A DNA stretch of 12,172 bases. It comes from Mageeibacillus sp. UBA1212. GTDB taxonomy: Bacteria; Bacillota; Clostridia; UBA1212. The position numbers and the translations under genes were made by a program. The stretch covers positions 6,759 to 18,930 of the forward strand of contig DBXM01000026.1 of the NCBI GenBank assembly GCA_002309655.1, written 5' to 3'. The stretch's first letter is position 1, and each line of letters starts with the position of its first letter. The notes beneath the pieces are model-generated. The model was not told where the DNA came from. It did not search any database and was given only the letters and a program-made list of their open reading frames with translations. Positions 1-7,517 of this stretch are shown in pieces.

Positions 1-1268
<1,268 letters not shown>

Positions 1269-1313
1269 AATGTTTATTGCCTCCTTATGGTAACAAGGTT
1301 TCTTATCACCGAG

Positions 1314-1342
1314 AGTATAAAACTTCCCGGCGTGTTTGTCAA
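1314..1342 (-). promoter_or_regulatory. Sigma-70/SigA-type promoter of nifJ
   Basis: Read on the minus strand, a perfect -35 box TTGACA (1337-1342) is followed by a 17-nt spacer and the -10 box TATACT (1314-1319, 5 of 6 matches). Transcription would start near 1307, giving a leader of about 40 nt that holds the AGGAGG ribosome binding site. Both boxes and the spacing are seen directly; activity is inferred. A weaker candidate farther upstream, TTGACG (1410-1415) with AAAAAT (1388-1393) and a 16-nt spacer, is also present. Confidence 0.85.
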
Positions 1343-1376
1343 TGATTTCGACGCGTTTTAAGGTATATTTGGGCGC

Positions 1377-1388
1377 TGTTCGGGAACA
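1377..1388. promoter_or_regulatory. Short dyad upstream of the nifJ promoter, possible operator
   Basis: The minus strand reads TGTTCCCGAACA, two 5-nt arms (TGTTC and GAACA) around two bases. It is centred about 75 nt upstream of the predicted nifJ start, a position typical of activator sites. It overlaps the first base of the -10-like hexamer of the weaker upstream promoter candidate. It does not match the Gram-positive LexA box or the Rex palindrome as I know them. A 5-nt arm can occur by chance, so the function is speculative. Confidence 0.25.
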
Positions 1389-1432
1389 TTTTTACCTTCT
1401 GCAGCCTGCCGTCAACCCGCGGGAAAACGCGC

Positions 1433-2338
1433 TCAGTCCGCGAGCTCGATTATCTTCTTCATTCTCAGGCTGACAGTCGAATGCGACACGGCGGGAATCA
1501 GCATCGCCCCGAGTTCTGCGTGGTTCGCCTCCGGGTATTCCAGCCTCAGCTCGGCAACGGATTTCAGCGACTCGGGAAGGCCCGAATACATCCCCCTGCT
1601 CTTGATTCTTTTTATCGCGGCGATCTCGGCGGCGGCGTGCGCCCTGGCCTTCTCGATGTTCGCGATGTCGCAGTTCATCATGCGGTTGACGTTGTTGGAG
1701 ACCTCACGCTCGGTCTTGGCGACCTGGTATTTGATTGACTCGCCGGGAAGCCCGATGACCGTCAGAAGGTCGCTGACGCTCTCCGCCTTCTTAATATAGC
1801 AGACAAACTTCGCGCGTCGCTGCGAAACGCCGGCGGCGATCCCGAATGAGGCGAGAATGTCCGCGTAAGCTTTGGCGAGCTCGCGCGTGTCGAAATAGAT
1901 TTCGGCGTAGCATTTGCTTTTGTCCGGTTCGGAAACGGTTCCCGCCACCGAGAAGAACACCCTGAGCGCCGCCGCTCTGCAGCAGTCGGATTTTATCCTC
2001 CTCAAGAAGATCTCCGCGTCCGCTTCGGCGTCGTTTTTGATTTTAAAGTAATCTACCGCGGCTTTGACCGGGTCTTCCGTTTCCGGTTTTTCGGTGTTTC
2101 CGGGCACCGCGCCGGTGACCTTTTCGGCAAGATAAGTGATTCGCGACAAAGCGTCGGGACGGTTGAGCGGATTCCGCGGGCCGCCTTTCAGTTTGCCCGC
2201 TTCGCAAACTCCGCCCTTTTCTCCGCCACCCGCGGACAGCGCAAGATACGCGAACAGCCAAAGTTCTGTCTCGCGGCAGCACTTTTTCCGTACGTCGGTA
2301 TGAAGCAGTTCGTGTCTTACTGTCTCGGTGTAGCTCAT
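1433..2338 (-). CDS. whiA: DNA-binding protein WhiA
   Basis: WhiA is a conserved Gram-positive DNA-binding protein that combines a degenerate LAGLIDADG homing-endonuclease fold with a C-terminal helix-turn-helix. It controls sporulation in Streptomyces and affects cell division and chromosome segregation in Bacillus. This copy has 301 residues, slightly short against about 310-320. The N-terminal domain begins MSYTETVRHEL and has the paired cysteines at 20-21 in CCRETEL. The LAGLIDADG-like part includes DCCRAAALRVFFSVAGTV (118-135), where the usual LAGGSV is altered. The family signature NNVNRMMNCDIANIEKA is at 215-231. The helix-turn-helix region LPESLKSVAELRL to HSTVSLRMKK covers about 254-295. 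The ATG is the only plausible start because the family N-terminus begins there, yet no good Shine-Dalgarno precedes it (only GAG about 10 nt upstream). Upstream lies a strong terminator behind helD. The usual rapZ, yvcK and HPr-like neighbours are absent here. Confidence 0.93.
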   Translation of the reverse strand: MSYTETVRHELLHTDVRKKCCRETELWLFAYLALSAGGGEKGGVCEAGKLKGGPRNPLNRPDALSRITYLAEKVTGAVPGNTEKPETEDPVKAAVDYFKIKNDAEADAEIFLRRIKSDCCRAAALRVFFSVAGTVSEPDKSKCYAEIYFDTRELAKAYADILASFGIAAGVSQRRAKFVCYIKKAESVSDLLTVIGLPGESIKYQVAKTEREVSNNVNRMMNCDIANIEKARAHAAAEIAAIKRIKSRGMYSGLPESLKSVAELRLEYPEANHAELGAMLIPAVSHSTVSLRMKKIIELAD

Positions 2339-2375
2339 TTTTTAAGTCTCAGGTGGCGCGGCAAACGCCTTGGTT

Positions 2376-2416
2376 AAAAAGCCCGCCCCGCTTTCTATTA
2401 TTAAAGGCGGGGCGGC
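2376..2416 (-). terminator. Strong intrinsic terminator after helD
   Basis: On the minus strand the arm GCCGCCCCGCCTTT (2403-2416) pairs with AAAGCGGGGCGGGC (2381-2394), with one small offset, across the 8-nt loop AATAATAG. TTTTT (2376-2380) follows. It starts 12 nt past the helD stop and its T-run ends 37 nt before the whiA start, so it should largely insulate whiA from helD transcription. Confidence 0.88.
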
Positions 2417-2428
2417 GCTCACTAAAAA

Positions 2429-4504
2429 CTATTCTATGACGCAGAGTTCGTGCATTGCCCGCGTCGCGGCAGTATAAAGCATGTTTGTGCCCAGCTTTTC
2501 GTCGAGTTTGCGCATCTCGCCGCCGATGTTGAGGATCAGCACCGCGTCGAACTCGAGGCCCTTCGCGAGGTACACGGGCAGGAAGTGGAGCATTCCCCTG
2601 GGAAGATCCCCGGGAATATCGCACATCTCCAAAAATCTGTCGCTCTCTGACTTGGACGCCGCGAGCACGCAGCATCTCTCGTACTTGGAGTTCCTGATCT
2701 TTTCGATCCATGCGCTGACGGCCTCCGCCGCCTCCTTCTCGTCCGCGACTTTGATTACCTCGGGCTTCTCGCCGGACCTGACGCAGGACATCTCGTCTTC
2801 TCTTCCCGAAATCTCGCGCGCAAACTCGGAGATCTCTTTGGTGGAACGGTAGTTGACCTTGAGCTCGTACTTCTTGTAGTGCTTGCCCGGGAATGTCTTA
2901 CGGATCATTTCCGCGTAGTCCTCGGAGTTGGCGAAAACGTTCTGGTTGAGGTCGCCCGCATAGAGCATGTGCGCCTTACCGTAGCAGGCCTTGATGATGC
3001 CGAGCATTGCCGGCGAAAGGTCCTGGGCCTCGTCGCAGAACAGGTAGAAAACGCTGCCGTCGTCCTCGCCCGCGCCGGTCAGTTTGGTCACGAGATAAGC
3101 CGCAGCCACCGCGTCCTCCCACGTGAACACCGGAATGTTGTAGTCCGGAAGCTTCTCCGCCGCCTTCGCGAGCTCGCCCGAAAGGAAGTCGTTTCTGAAC
3201 TCCTCGTTCGTGAACATTCCCCTGTAAATACGCTCAAAATCGAACTCGGGAAGCATCGATGCCAGCGCGCTCCTGATAACCTTGATCGTGTCCTCGTTGG
3301 AGATGTGGTTCTTGACCGCGATTCTGTTCATGATCGCGTCAACCCTCTCGGCCACCGGAACGTCCTCGAACTCAACGTTGAACAGGTAGTCGATGTCCTC
3401 TTTTTTGAGCCGGTACTCCCTGACTCCGCCCGAGTCTCCGTTCTCGAACTCGATGTCGTCCGCCTTGAAGCAGTGCGTCGCATAGTACGCCGCGTATTTG
3501 TCGAGAATCTTTAAGAAAGCGGAGCTGTTCTTGAACCTTGTGTTGTCGGCGAGAAGCGTTCCCTCCTCGGTGAGCATGCGCTCCATCGAGTTGTCGCGCT
3601 TTGAGTACTGAATCCCGTGCGGAATCAGAATGCCCTCCACGAGCTCCTCCTGCGTCAGCGAGAACACGTTGTCCTCGCCCAGATCCGGCAGAATGTGCGA
3701 GATATAGTTCGAGAACGCGACGTTCGGCGACAGCACGACGATGTTCTTATTCTTCAGCTTCTCGCGGAACGAGTACATAATGAACGCGATCTTGTGCATC
3801 GCAACCGACGATTTTCCGCTGCCCGCGCAGCCCGCGATGACGTGAACGCCGTCCACGAAGTCCCTTACGATCATGTTCTGGTCCTTCTGGAGCGACTGAA
3901 CGATGACCTTCAGGTGGTCCGAGGAATTTTCGGAAAGAATCTCGCGCAGGAATTCGTCGTCGTTGGGAAGGCTGATGTTCGCCGCGCCCACGAGATTGCC
4001 CTCGCGCCACGTGAACCTCCTCTTCTGGCTGAGAATGCCCCTCTTTTCGCCTGAAGCGGGCGTGTACGACGCCTCACCCGGCTCACTCTCGTAGTAGAGT
4101 GAACTGACAGGCGCGCGCCAGTCGATGACCGCGGGAAGGTAATTCTTCATCAGCGAGTAGATGCCGATGTAGAACTTCTTCTCCTGCTTGCCGTGCTCCT
4201 GAAAGACGACCTTGCCGAAATACGGCTGCGCCAGCTGCCGGCCGAGCTTCTGAATCGTCTGGACCGACTTGTCGTACTGCTTGAGTTTTGCGTATTCAAA
4301 CTGGAGCCAGTCCTCGCGTTCGTCGTTGTGCATCTCGCGGAAGTAGTCGATGAAATACTCCCTGCTGCCCGTGACGTCCTTCGCGCGCTCGTTGCGGCTC
4401 GCAACTTCGGTGTTGAGGAGGGCAAGAATGTCGTTTGTCGTCTCCTCCGCGTGCGCAAGTTCCTCCGAGAACTCTTCTTCTGTCAGTTTGCTTTTGAAAT
4501 CCAT
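2429..4504 (-). CDS. helD: HelD-like UvrD/Rep-type superfamily 1 ATPase, RNA polymerase recycling helicase
   Basis: HelD proteins bind RNA polymerase, enter its channels and use ATP to release stalled enzyme from nucleic acid. This one has 691 residues, against 774 in Bacillus subtilis. The N-terminal 90 or so residues are charged and helical, fitting the family's secondary-channel arm. The HelD-typical stretch DWRAPVSSLYYES is at 128-140. Superfamily 1 motifs follow in order: Q-motif region LQKDQNMIVRDF (205-216), Walker A AGCAGSGKSS (224-233), Walker B DEAQD (491-495), motif III YAGDLNQ (515-521), motif IV NYRST (551-555), motif V AKGLEFD (647-653) and motif VI YTAATRA (677-683). All look intact. 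A longer reading from an ATG at 4579 is possible, but the start at 4504 has AAAGGA 6 nt upstream, and the extra 25 residues resemble nothing in the family. It may be co-transcribed with clpE and is followed by a strong terminator. Assignment to HelD rather than PcrA/UvrD rests on the N-terminal region and the large 1A insertion. Confidence 0.9.
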   Translation of the reverse strand: MDFKSKLTEEEFSEELAHAEETTNDILALLNTEVASRNERAKDVTGSREYFIDYFREMHNDEREDWLQFEYAKLKQYDKSVQTIQKLGRQLAQPYFGKVVFQEHGKQEKKFYIGIYSLMKNYLPAVIDWRAPVSSLYYESEPGEASYTPASGEKRGILSQKRRFTWREGNLVGAANISLPNDDEFLREILSENSSDHLKVIVQSLQKDQNMIVRDFVDGVHVIAGCAGSGKSSVAMHKIAFIMYSFREKLKNKNIVVLSPNVAFSNYISHILPDLGEDNVFSLTQEELVEGILIPHGIQYSKRDNSMERMLTEEGTLLADNTRFKNSSAFLKILDKYAAYYATHCFKADDIEFENGDSGGVREYRLKKEDIDYLFNVEFEDVPVAERVDAIMNRIAVKNHISNEDTIKVIRSALASMLPEFDFERIYRGMFTNEEFRNDFLSGELAKAAEKLPDYNIPVFTWEDAVAAAYLVTKLTGAGEDDGSVFYLFCDEAQDLSPAMLGIIKACYGKAHMLYAGDLNQNVFANSEDYAEMIRKTFPGKHYKKYELKVNYRSTKEISEFAREISGREDEMSCVRSGEKPEVIKVADEKEAAEAVSAWIEKIRNSKYERCCVLAASKSESDRFLEMCDIPGDLPRGMLHFLPVYLAKGLEFDAVLILNIGGEMRKLDEKLGTNMLYTAATRAMHELCVIE

Positions 4505-4510
4505 TTGTGT

Positions 4511-4516
4511 TCCTTT
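4511..4516 (-). promoter_or_regulatory. Ribosome binding site that fixes the helD start
   Basis: The minus strand reads AAAGGA, then 6 nt, then the ATG at 4502-4504. The in-frame ATG farther upstream (4577-4579) lies just after a run of T's and has no Shine-Dalgarno-like sequence, so the downstream start is preferred. Confidence 0.75.
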
Positions 4517-4577
4517 CGTGGCGGCCGTTTCTTTCCCGGCAAATAGGTGAACCGGGGCGCGGCAGCCGCAATGTGTC

Positions 4578-4596
4578 AAAAAAGCCTGTACGCTTT
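4578..4596 (-). terminator. Weak possible terminator between clpE and helD
   Basis: Five nt past the clpE stop codon the minus strand reads AAAGC, a 6-nt loop GTACAG, then GCTTTTTT. The stem is only 5 bp and partly A-T, so at most partial termination is expected. I see no convincing helD promoter in the rest of the 96-nt gap, so read-through from clpE is the simplest way to express helD. Confidence 0.3.
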
Positions 4597-4600
4597 ACAA

Positions 4601-7267
4601 TTATTCTTTGATTTCAACGATATTGATGTTCGTCCCGTCCGAGTCGACTTTGACGGTCTTCACGCCCTCGAGGCCCGTTCTGAGCGCCCTCTCGGCGAGC
4701 TCGTCCTCGATGTTCTTCTGGATGTACCTTCTGAGCGGCCGCGCGCCGTACTCCTCTTCGTAGCCGTTTTTGACGATGGTGTCAATCGCGGCTTCGGTGA
4801 CCTCCATCGTAATTCCGCGGTCTCGGCACTGGGCCGCCACCTCTTCGAGCATGAGGTCGACGATCTTGCGGAGCGATTCGTTCGAGAGCGAGTCGAAAAT
4901 GACGATCTCGTCGATTCTGTTGAGGAACTCCGGTCTGAAGATCTTCTTGAGAGCCGCCTCAGCAGCCGCCTGGGCGTCGCCTTCCTGCGTTCCCGAACCA
5001 AAGCCCAAAGTGATGCCGTTCTTCTTTCCGTACGCGTTGGTCGTCAGAATTATGACCGTGTTCTCGAAGTTCACGACCCGGCCCTGGCTGTCGGTGAGCC
5101 TGCCGTCGTCGAGAATCTGGAGAAGCATGTTGAACACGTCCGGGTGCGCCTTCTCGATCTCGTCGAAAAGTATCACCGAATACGGATGTCTCCTGACCTT
5201 CTCGGTGAGCTGACCCGCCTCGTCGTATCCCACGTATCCCGGAGGAGATCCGATGAGTTTGGAGACGGTGTGCTTTTCCATGTACTCGGACATGTCAAGC
5301 CTGATCATCGACTCAACCGTGCCGAAAAGCTCCACCGTGAGCTGCTTTACAAGCTCGGTCTTTCCGACGCCCGTCGGTCCCGCGAAAATGAACGATGAAG
5401 GCTTGAAGCGCTTTCTGAACCCTGAGCGGTTCCTTCTGATTGCCCTCGCGACGCAGCCCACCGCCCTGTCCTGGCCGATAACGCGCTTCTTGAGCGACTC
5501 CTCGAGCCCGAGCAGCCTCTCCGCCTCTTCCGCCGAAATCATCTTGACGGGAATTCCCGTCCACGTTTCGATAACGCGCGCCACGTCGTCGTAAATGACG
5601 TCGATGTACATTCCGTTTTTGAGCGCCTCGATCTCGCCATCAATCTTCGCGATCTCCACGCGGATGTCAGCCCGCTGCCTGAACAGTTCGAGTTCGGCGT
5701 CGTCGACCACCGAAGTCTCCGCGCCGTCTTCCTGCTTCACAACCGCAGGCTTTGTCTGCGCGCTGTCAATCTTCGCGTCGATCTCCGCCAACTGCGCCTC
5801 GACACGCTTTTTTTCGCTTTCTTTAGAGGAAATCTCCTCGGGGACCTTGTTTCTCAGATTGGCGCGCGAGCACGCCTCGTCCAGCACGTCGATCGCCTTG
5901 TCGGGAAGGAACCTGTCGGAAATGTACCGCTCCGAGAGCTTGACGCAGTCGGTCAGCAGCTCATCGGAAATGTGCACGAAGTGGTACTTCTCGTACGTAT
6001 CTCGGATGCCCCTGAGGATCTCTATCGTCTCCGCGACAGTCGGCTCCTCGACCATTACCGGCTGGAACCTTCTCTCAAGCGCGCCGTCCTTTTCGATGTA
6101 CTTGCGGTACTCCTTCAAGGTGGTCGTGCCGATGACCTGGATCTCGCCCCTGGAGAGGGCCGGCTTCAGAATGTTGGCGGCGTTGAGAGAACCCTCGGCC
6201 TCGCCGGCACCGATGATGTTGTGGACCTCGTCAATTACGAGAATGATATTCCCCGCCTTCTTGACCTCGTCGATGGTGCCCTTCATCCTGCTCTCGAACT
6301 GGCCGCGGAACTGCGTACCGGCGACGATGGCGGTGAGGTCGAGCATCACAACGACCTTGTCGAGAAGCTTATAGGGAACCTGCTTTCTGACGATTCTGAG
6401 CGCAAGGCCCTCCGCGATGGCGGTCTTTCCGACGCCGGGTTCACCGACCAGCGCCGGGTTGTTTTTGGTCCTGCGGTTGAGGATCTGGATCACGCGGTCG
6501 GTCTCTCTGTCGCGGCCGACGATGTTGTCGATCTTGCCCTGGCGGGCTTTTTCGTTGAGGTCGATGCCGTAGTTGGAGAGGAATTTGAACTTTTTGAGCG
6601 AGAATTCCTTTTCGCCAGCTTTTTTGGCGTCGGTCCGGCTGTCGCCGGCCTGAGCGCCGCCGTTTTCGTTTAAGCCGCGCGGGCCGGCGTTCCCGTTTTG
6701 GGCGCGGCCGGTTCCGGGCGCGCCCTGCCCCTGCGGCCCTCTGTTCTGGCCGTTCGGGAACAGTCCGTTGAGTCCTCCGAAGAGGCCGCCCATCATCTTC
6801 ATGATGTCGCCAAGGTTGGGCGTGTTCGTGGCGGATTTTCTGCTCTCGGCGTCCTTGCCTTCGACGTCGTCACTGCCGTTTTCGCCGTTGCCGCCGTCTT
6901 CCCGGGTGCCGCCGTCTTCGCTTCCGGAACCGTCTTCCCCGTCTCCGTCCGCCCCGTTATCGCCGTTATCTCCGTCGTCGCCGTCGCCTTCAAGCTCCTC
7001 TTTCGCGCCTGAAAGTGCCTCCGGCAGACCGCCGTTCTCCTCCATGTTGCGCATCATCTCGTCAAAATCGTCGGAAACGCTCTCCAGATTGTCCTCGGTG
7101 ATGCCGAACCTGTTCATAAAGTCTTTTATCTGGGGCAGGCCCATTTTATATGCGCAGTAAAGACAGACCTTCCTGGTCTCGCCGGGACGGCCGTCGGGAT
7201 TCATCTGCGTAACGTATACGGAGGGGCGTCTTTTGCCGCAGATCGCGCAAAGTTCGTTGTTCTCCAT
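4601..7267 (-). CDS. clpE: ClpE-type AAA+ unfoldase with N-terminal zinc finger (Clp protease ATP-binding subunit)
   Basis: This is a Hsp100 unfoldase predicted to thread damaged proteins into the ClpP peptidase. It has 888 residues. An N-terminal zinc finger uses Cys7, Cys10, Cys35 and Cys38 and replaces the usual Clp N-domain repeats, as in ClpE. A helical piece (about 44-90) is followed by an acidic, glycine-rich linker (about 91-220). AAA domain 1 has Walker A GEPGVGKT (275-282), Walker B VIDEVH (344-349), pore loop GTQFRGQFE (317-325) and Arg399/Arg400. A short coiled-coil middle region (about 478-550) is split by an acidic insertion. AAA domain 2 has Walker A GPTGVGKT (630-637), Walker B LFDEIE (700-705), pore loop GYVGYDE and RPEFLNRIDE (778-787). 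LGFG at 754-757 fits the ClpP-docking loop. The start has AGGA 9 nt upstream. A promoter lies in the gap behind uvrA; I find no CtsR or CIRCE operator. Databases may call such clostridial proteins ClpC; the zinc finger and RGQFE loop favour ClpE. Confidence 0.9.
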   Translation of the reverse strand: MENNELCAICGKRRPSVYVTQMNPDGRPGETRKVCLYCAYKMGLPQIKDFMNRFGITEDNLESVSDDFDEMMRNMEENGGLPEALSGAKEELEGDGDDGDNGDNGADGDGEDGSGSEDGGTREDGGNGENGSDDVEGKDAESRKSATNTPNLGDIMKMMGGLFGGLNGLFPNGQNRGPQGQGAPGTGRAQNGNAGPRGLNENGGAQAGDSRTDAKKAGEKEFSLKKFKFLSNYGIDLNEKARQGKIDNIVGRDRETDRVIQILNRRTKNNPALVGEPGVGKTAIAEGLALRIVRKQVPYKLLDKVVVMLDLTAIVAGTQFRGQFESRMKGTIDEVKKAGNIILVIDEVHNIIGAGEAEGSLNAANILKPALSRGEIQVIGTTTLKEYRKYIEKDGALERRFQPVMVEEPTVAETIEILRGIRDTYEKYHFVHISDELLTDCVKLSERYISDRFLPDKAIDVLDEACSRANLRNKVPEEISSKESEKKRVEAQLAEIDAKIDSAQTKPAVVKQEDGAETSVVDDAELELFRQRADIRVEIAKIDGEIEALKNGMYIDVIYDDVARVIETWTGIPVKMISAEEAERLLGLEESLKKRVIGQDRAVGCVARAIRRNRSGFRKRFKPSSFIFAGPTGVGKTELVKQLTVELFGTVESMIRLDMSEYMEKHTVSKLIGSPPGYVGYDEAGQLTEKVRRHPYSVILFDEIEKAHPDVFNMLLQILDDGRLTDSQGRVVNFENTVIILTTNAYGKKNGITLGFGSGTQEGDAQAAAEAALKKIFRPEFLNRIDEIVIFDSLSNESLRKIVDLMLEEVAAQCRDRGITMEVTEAAIDTIVKNGYEEEYGARPLRRYIQKNIEDELAERALRTGLEGVKTVKVDSDGTNINIVEIKE
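6848..6997 (-). repeat. Low-complexity Asp/Gly/Glu/Asn tract inside clpE, with a 13-bp direct repeat
   Basis: Residues 91-140 of the ClpE protein are nearly all Asp, Gly, Glu, Asn and Ser. At DNA level the tract is built of imperfect trinucleotide-like units. The plus strand contains TGCCGCCGTCTTC twice (6889-6901 and 6907-6919), 18 bp apart and so in the same codon phase. This suggests growth by replication slippage, and length may vary between strains. Confidence 0.75.
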
Positions 7268-7335
7268 AGTTTCTCTTCCTTCCGTAAATAAATCAGTCTC
7301 TCAATGTGACCAAACTGTGAATAATTTTTAACATA

Positions 7336-7388
7336 CCGCTTCGGCGGGAATGTTGACGCGAGATCCGGTTTTTACCGCCGTTTCCGGC
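7336..7388 (-). other. Small hairpins in the clpE leader
   Basis: The predicted clpE leader contains GCCG-GAAA-CGGC (7377-7388), a 4-bp stem with a GNRA-type loop, and CCGC-CGAA-GCGG (7336-7347). A longer-range inverted repeat, CCGGTTT (7422-7428) with AAACCGG (7365-7371), begins in the promoter spacer. The stems are short, and no known riboswitch or protein-binding leader is recognised. Confidence 0.3.
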
Positions 7389-7411
7389 AGTTCCCGAAAA
7401 CACAGGCAATA

Positions 7412-7440
7412 TTCATATCACAAACCGGACGTTTTGTCAA
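7412..7440 (-). promoter_or_regulatory. Sigma-70/SigA-type promoter of clpE
   Basis: On the minus strand a perfect TTGACA (7435-7440) is followed by 17 nt and TATGAA (7412-7417, 4 of 6 matches to TATAAT). Transcription would begin near 7405, leaving a long leader of about 135-140 nt before the clpE ATG. The site lies 68 nt past the uvrA stop and makes clpE, probably with helD, a unit separate from uvrBA. Confidence 0.75.
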
Positions 7441-7494
7441 CTGTCTTAAGTCAGCGTTTTTCAGGTTTTTTCAATAATTCGCGCCGGACACTTC

Positions 7495-7517
7495 AAAGGG
7501 CGATATTTCAGCCCTTT
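7495..7517 (-). terminator. Inverted repeat across the uvrA stop codon, possible weak terminator
   Basis: On the minus strand AAAGGGC (7511-7517), a 9-nt loop that begins with the uvrA TGA stop, and GCCCTTT (7495-7501) form a perfect 7-bp stem. Only three T's end the stem, followed by GAAG, so a classic U-tract is missing. It may instead protect the 3' end of the uvrBA message or give partial termination. Confidence 0.4.

Noticed and set aside
1289..1294. Rex-like half-site TTGTTA in the nifJ leader
   Set aside because: The matching TTAACAA half of the palindrome is not present at the needed spacing, so a Rex site is not supported.
4559..4569. GCGGC-A-GCCGC dyad between clpE and helD
   Set aside because: The single-base centre cannot form an RNA loop without losing pairs, no T-run follows, and short GC dyads are expected by chance in this composition.
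4505..4579. 25-residue N-terminal extension of helD from an upstream ATG
   Set aside because: There is no ribosome binding site at the upstream ATG, the added residues do not fit the family, and the inner ATG has AAAGGA at ideal spacing.
7268..7507. Small gene or non-coding RNA in the largest gap
   Set aside because: No open frame with a ribosome binding site and no recognisable RNA structure is present; the gap is explained by the uvrA 3' end, the clpE promoter and the clpE leader.
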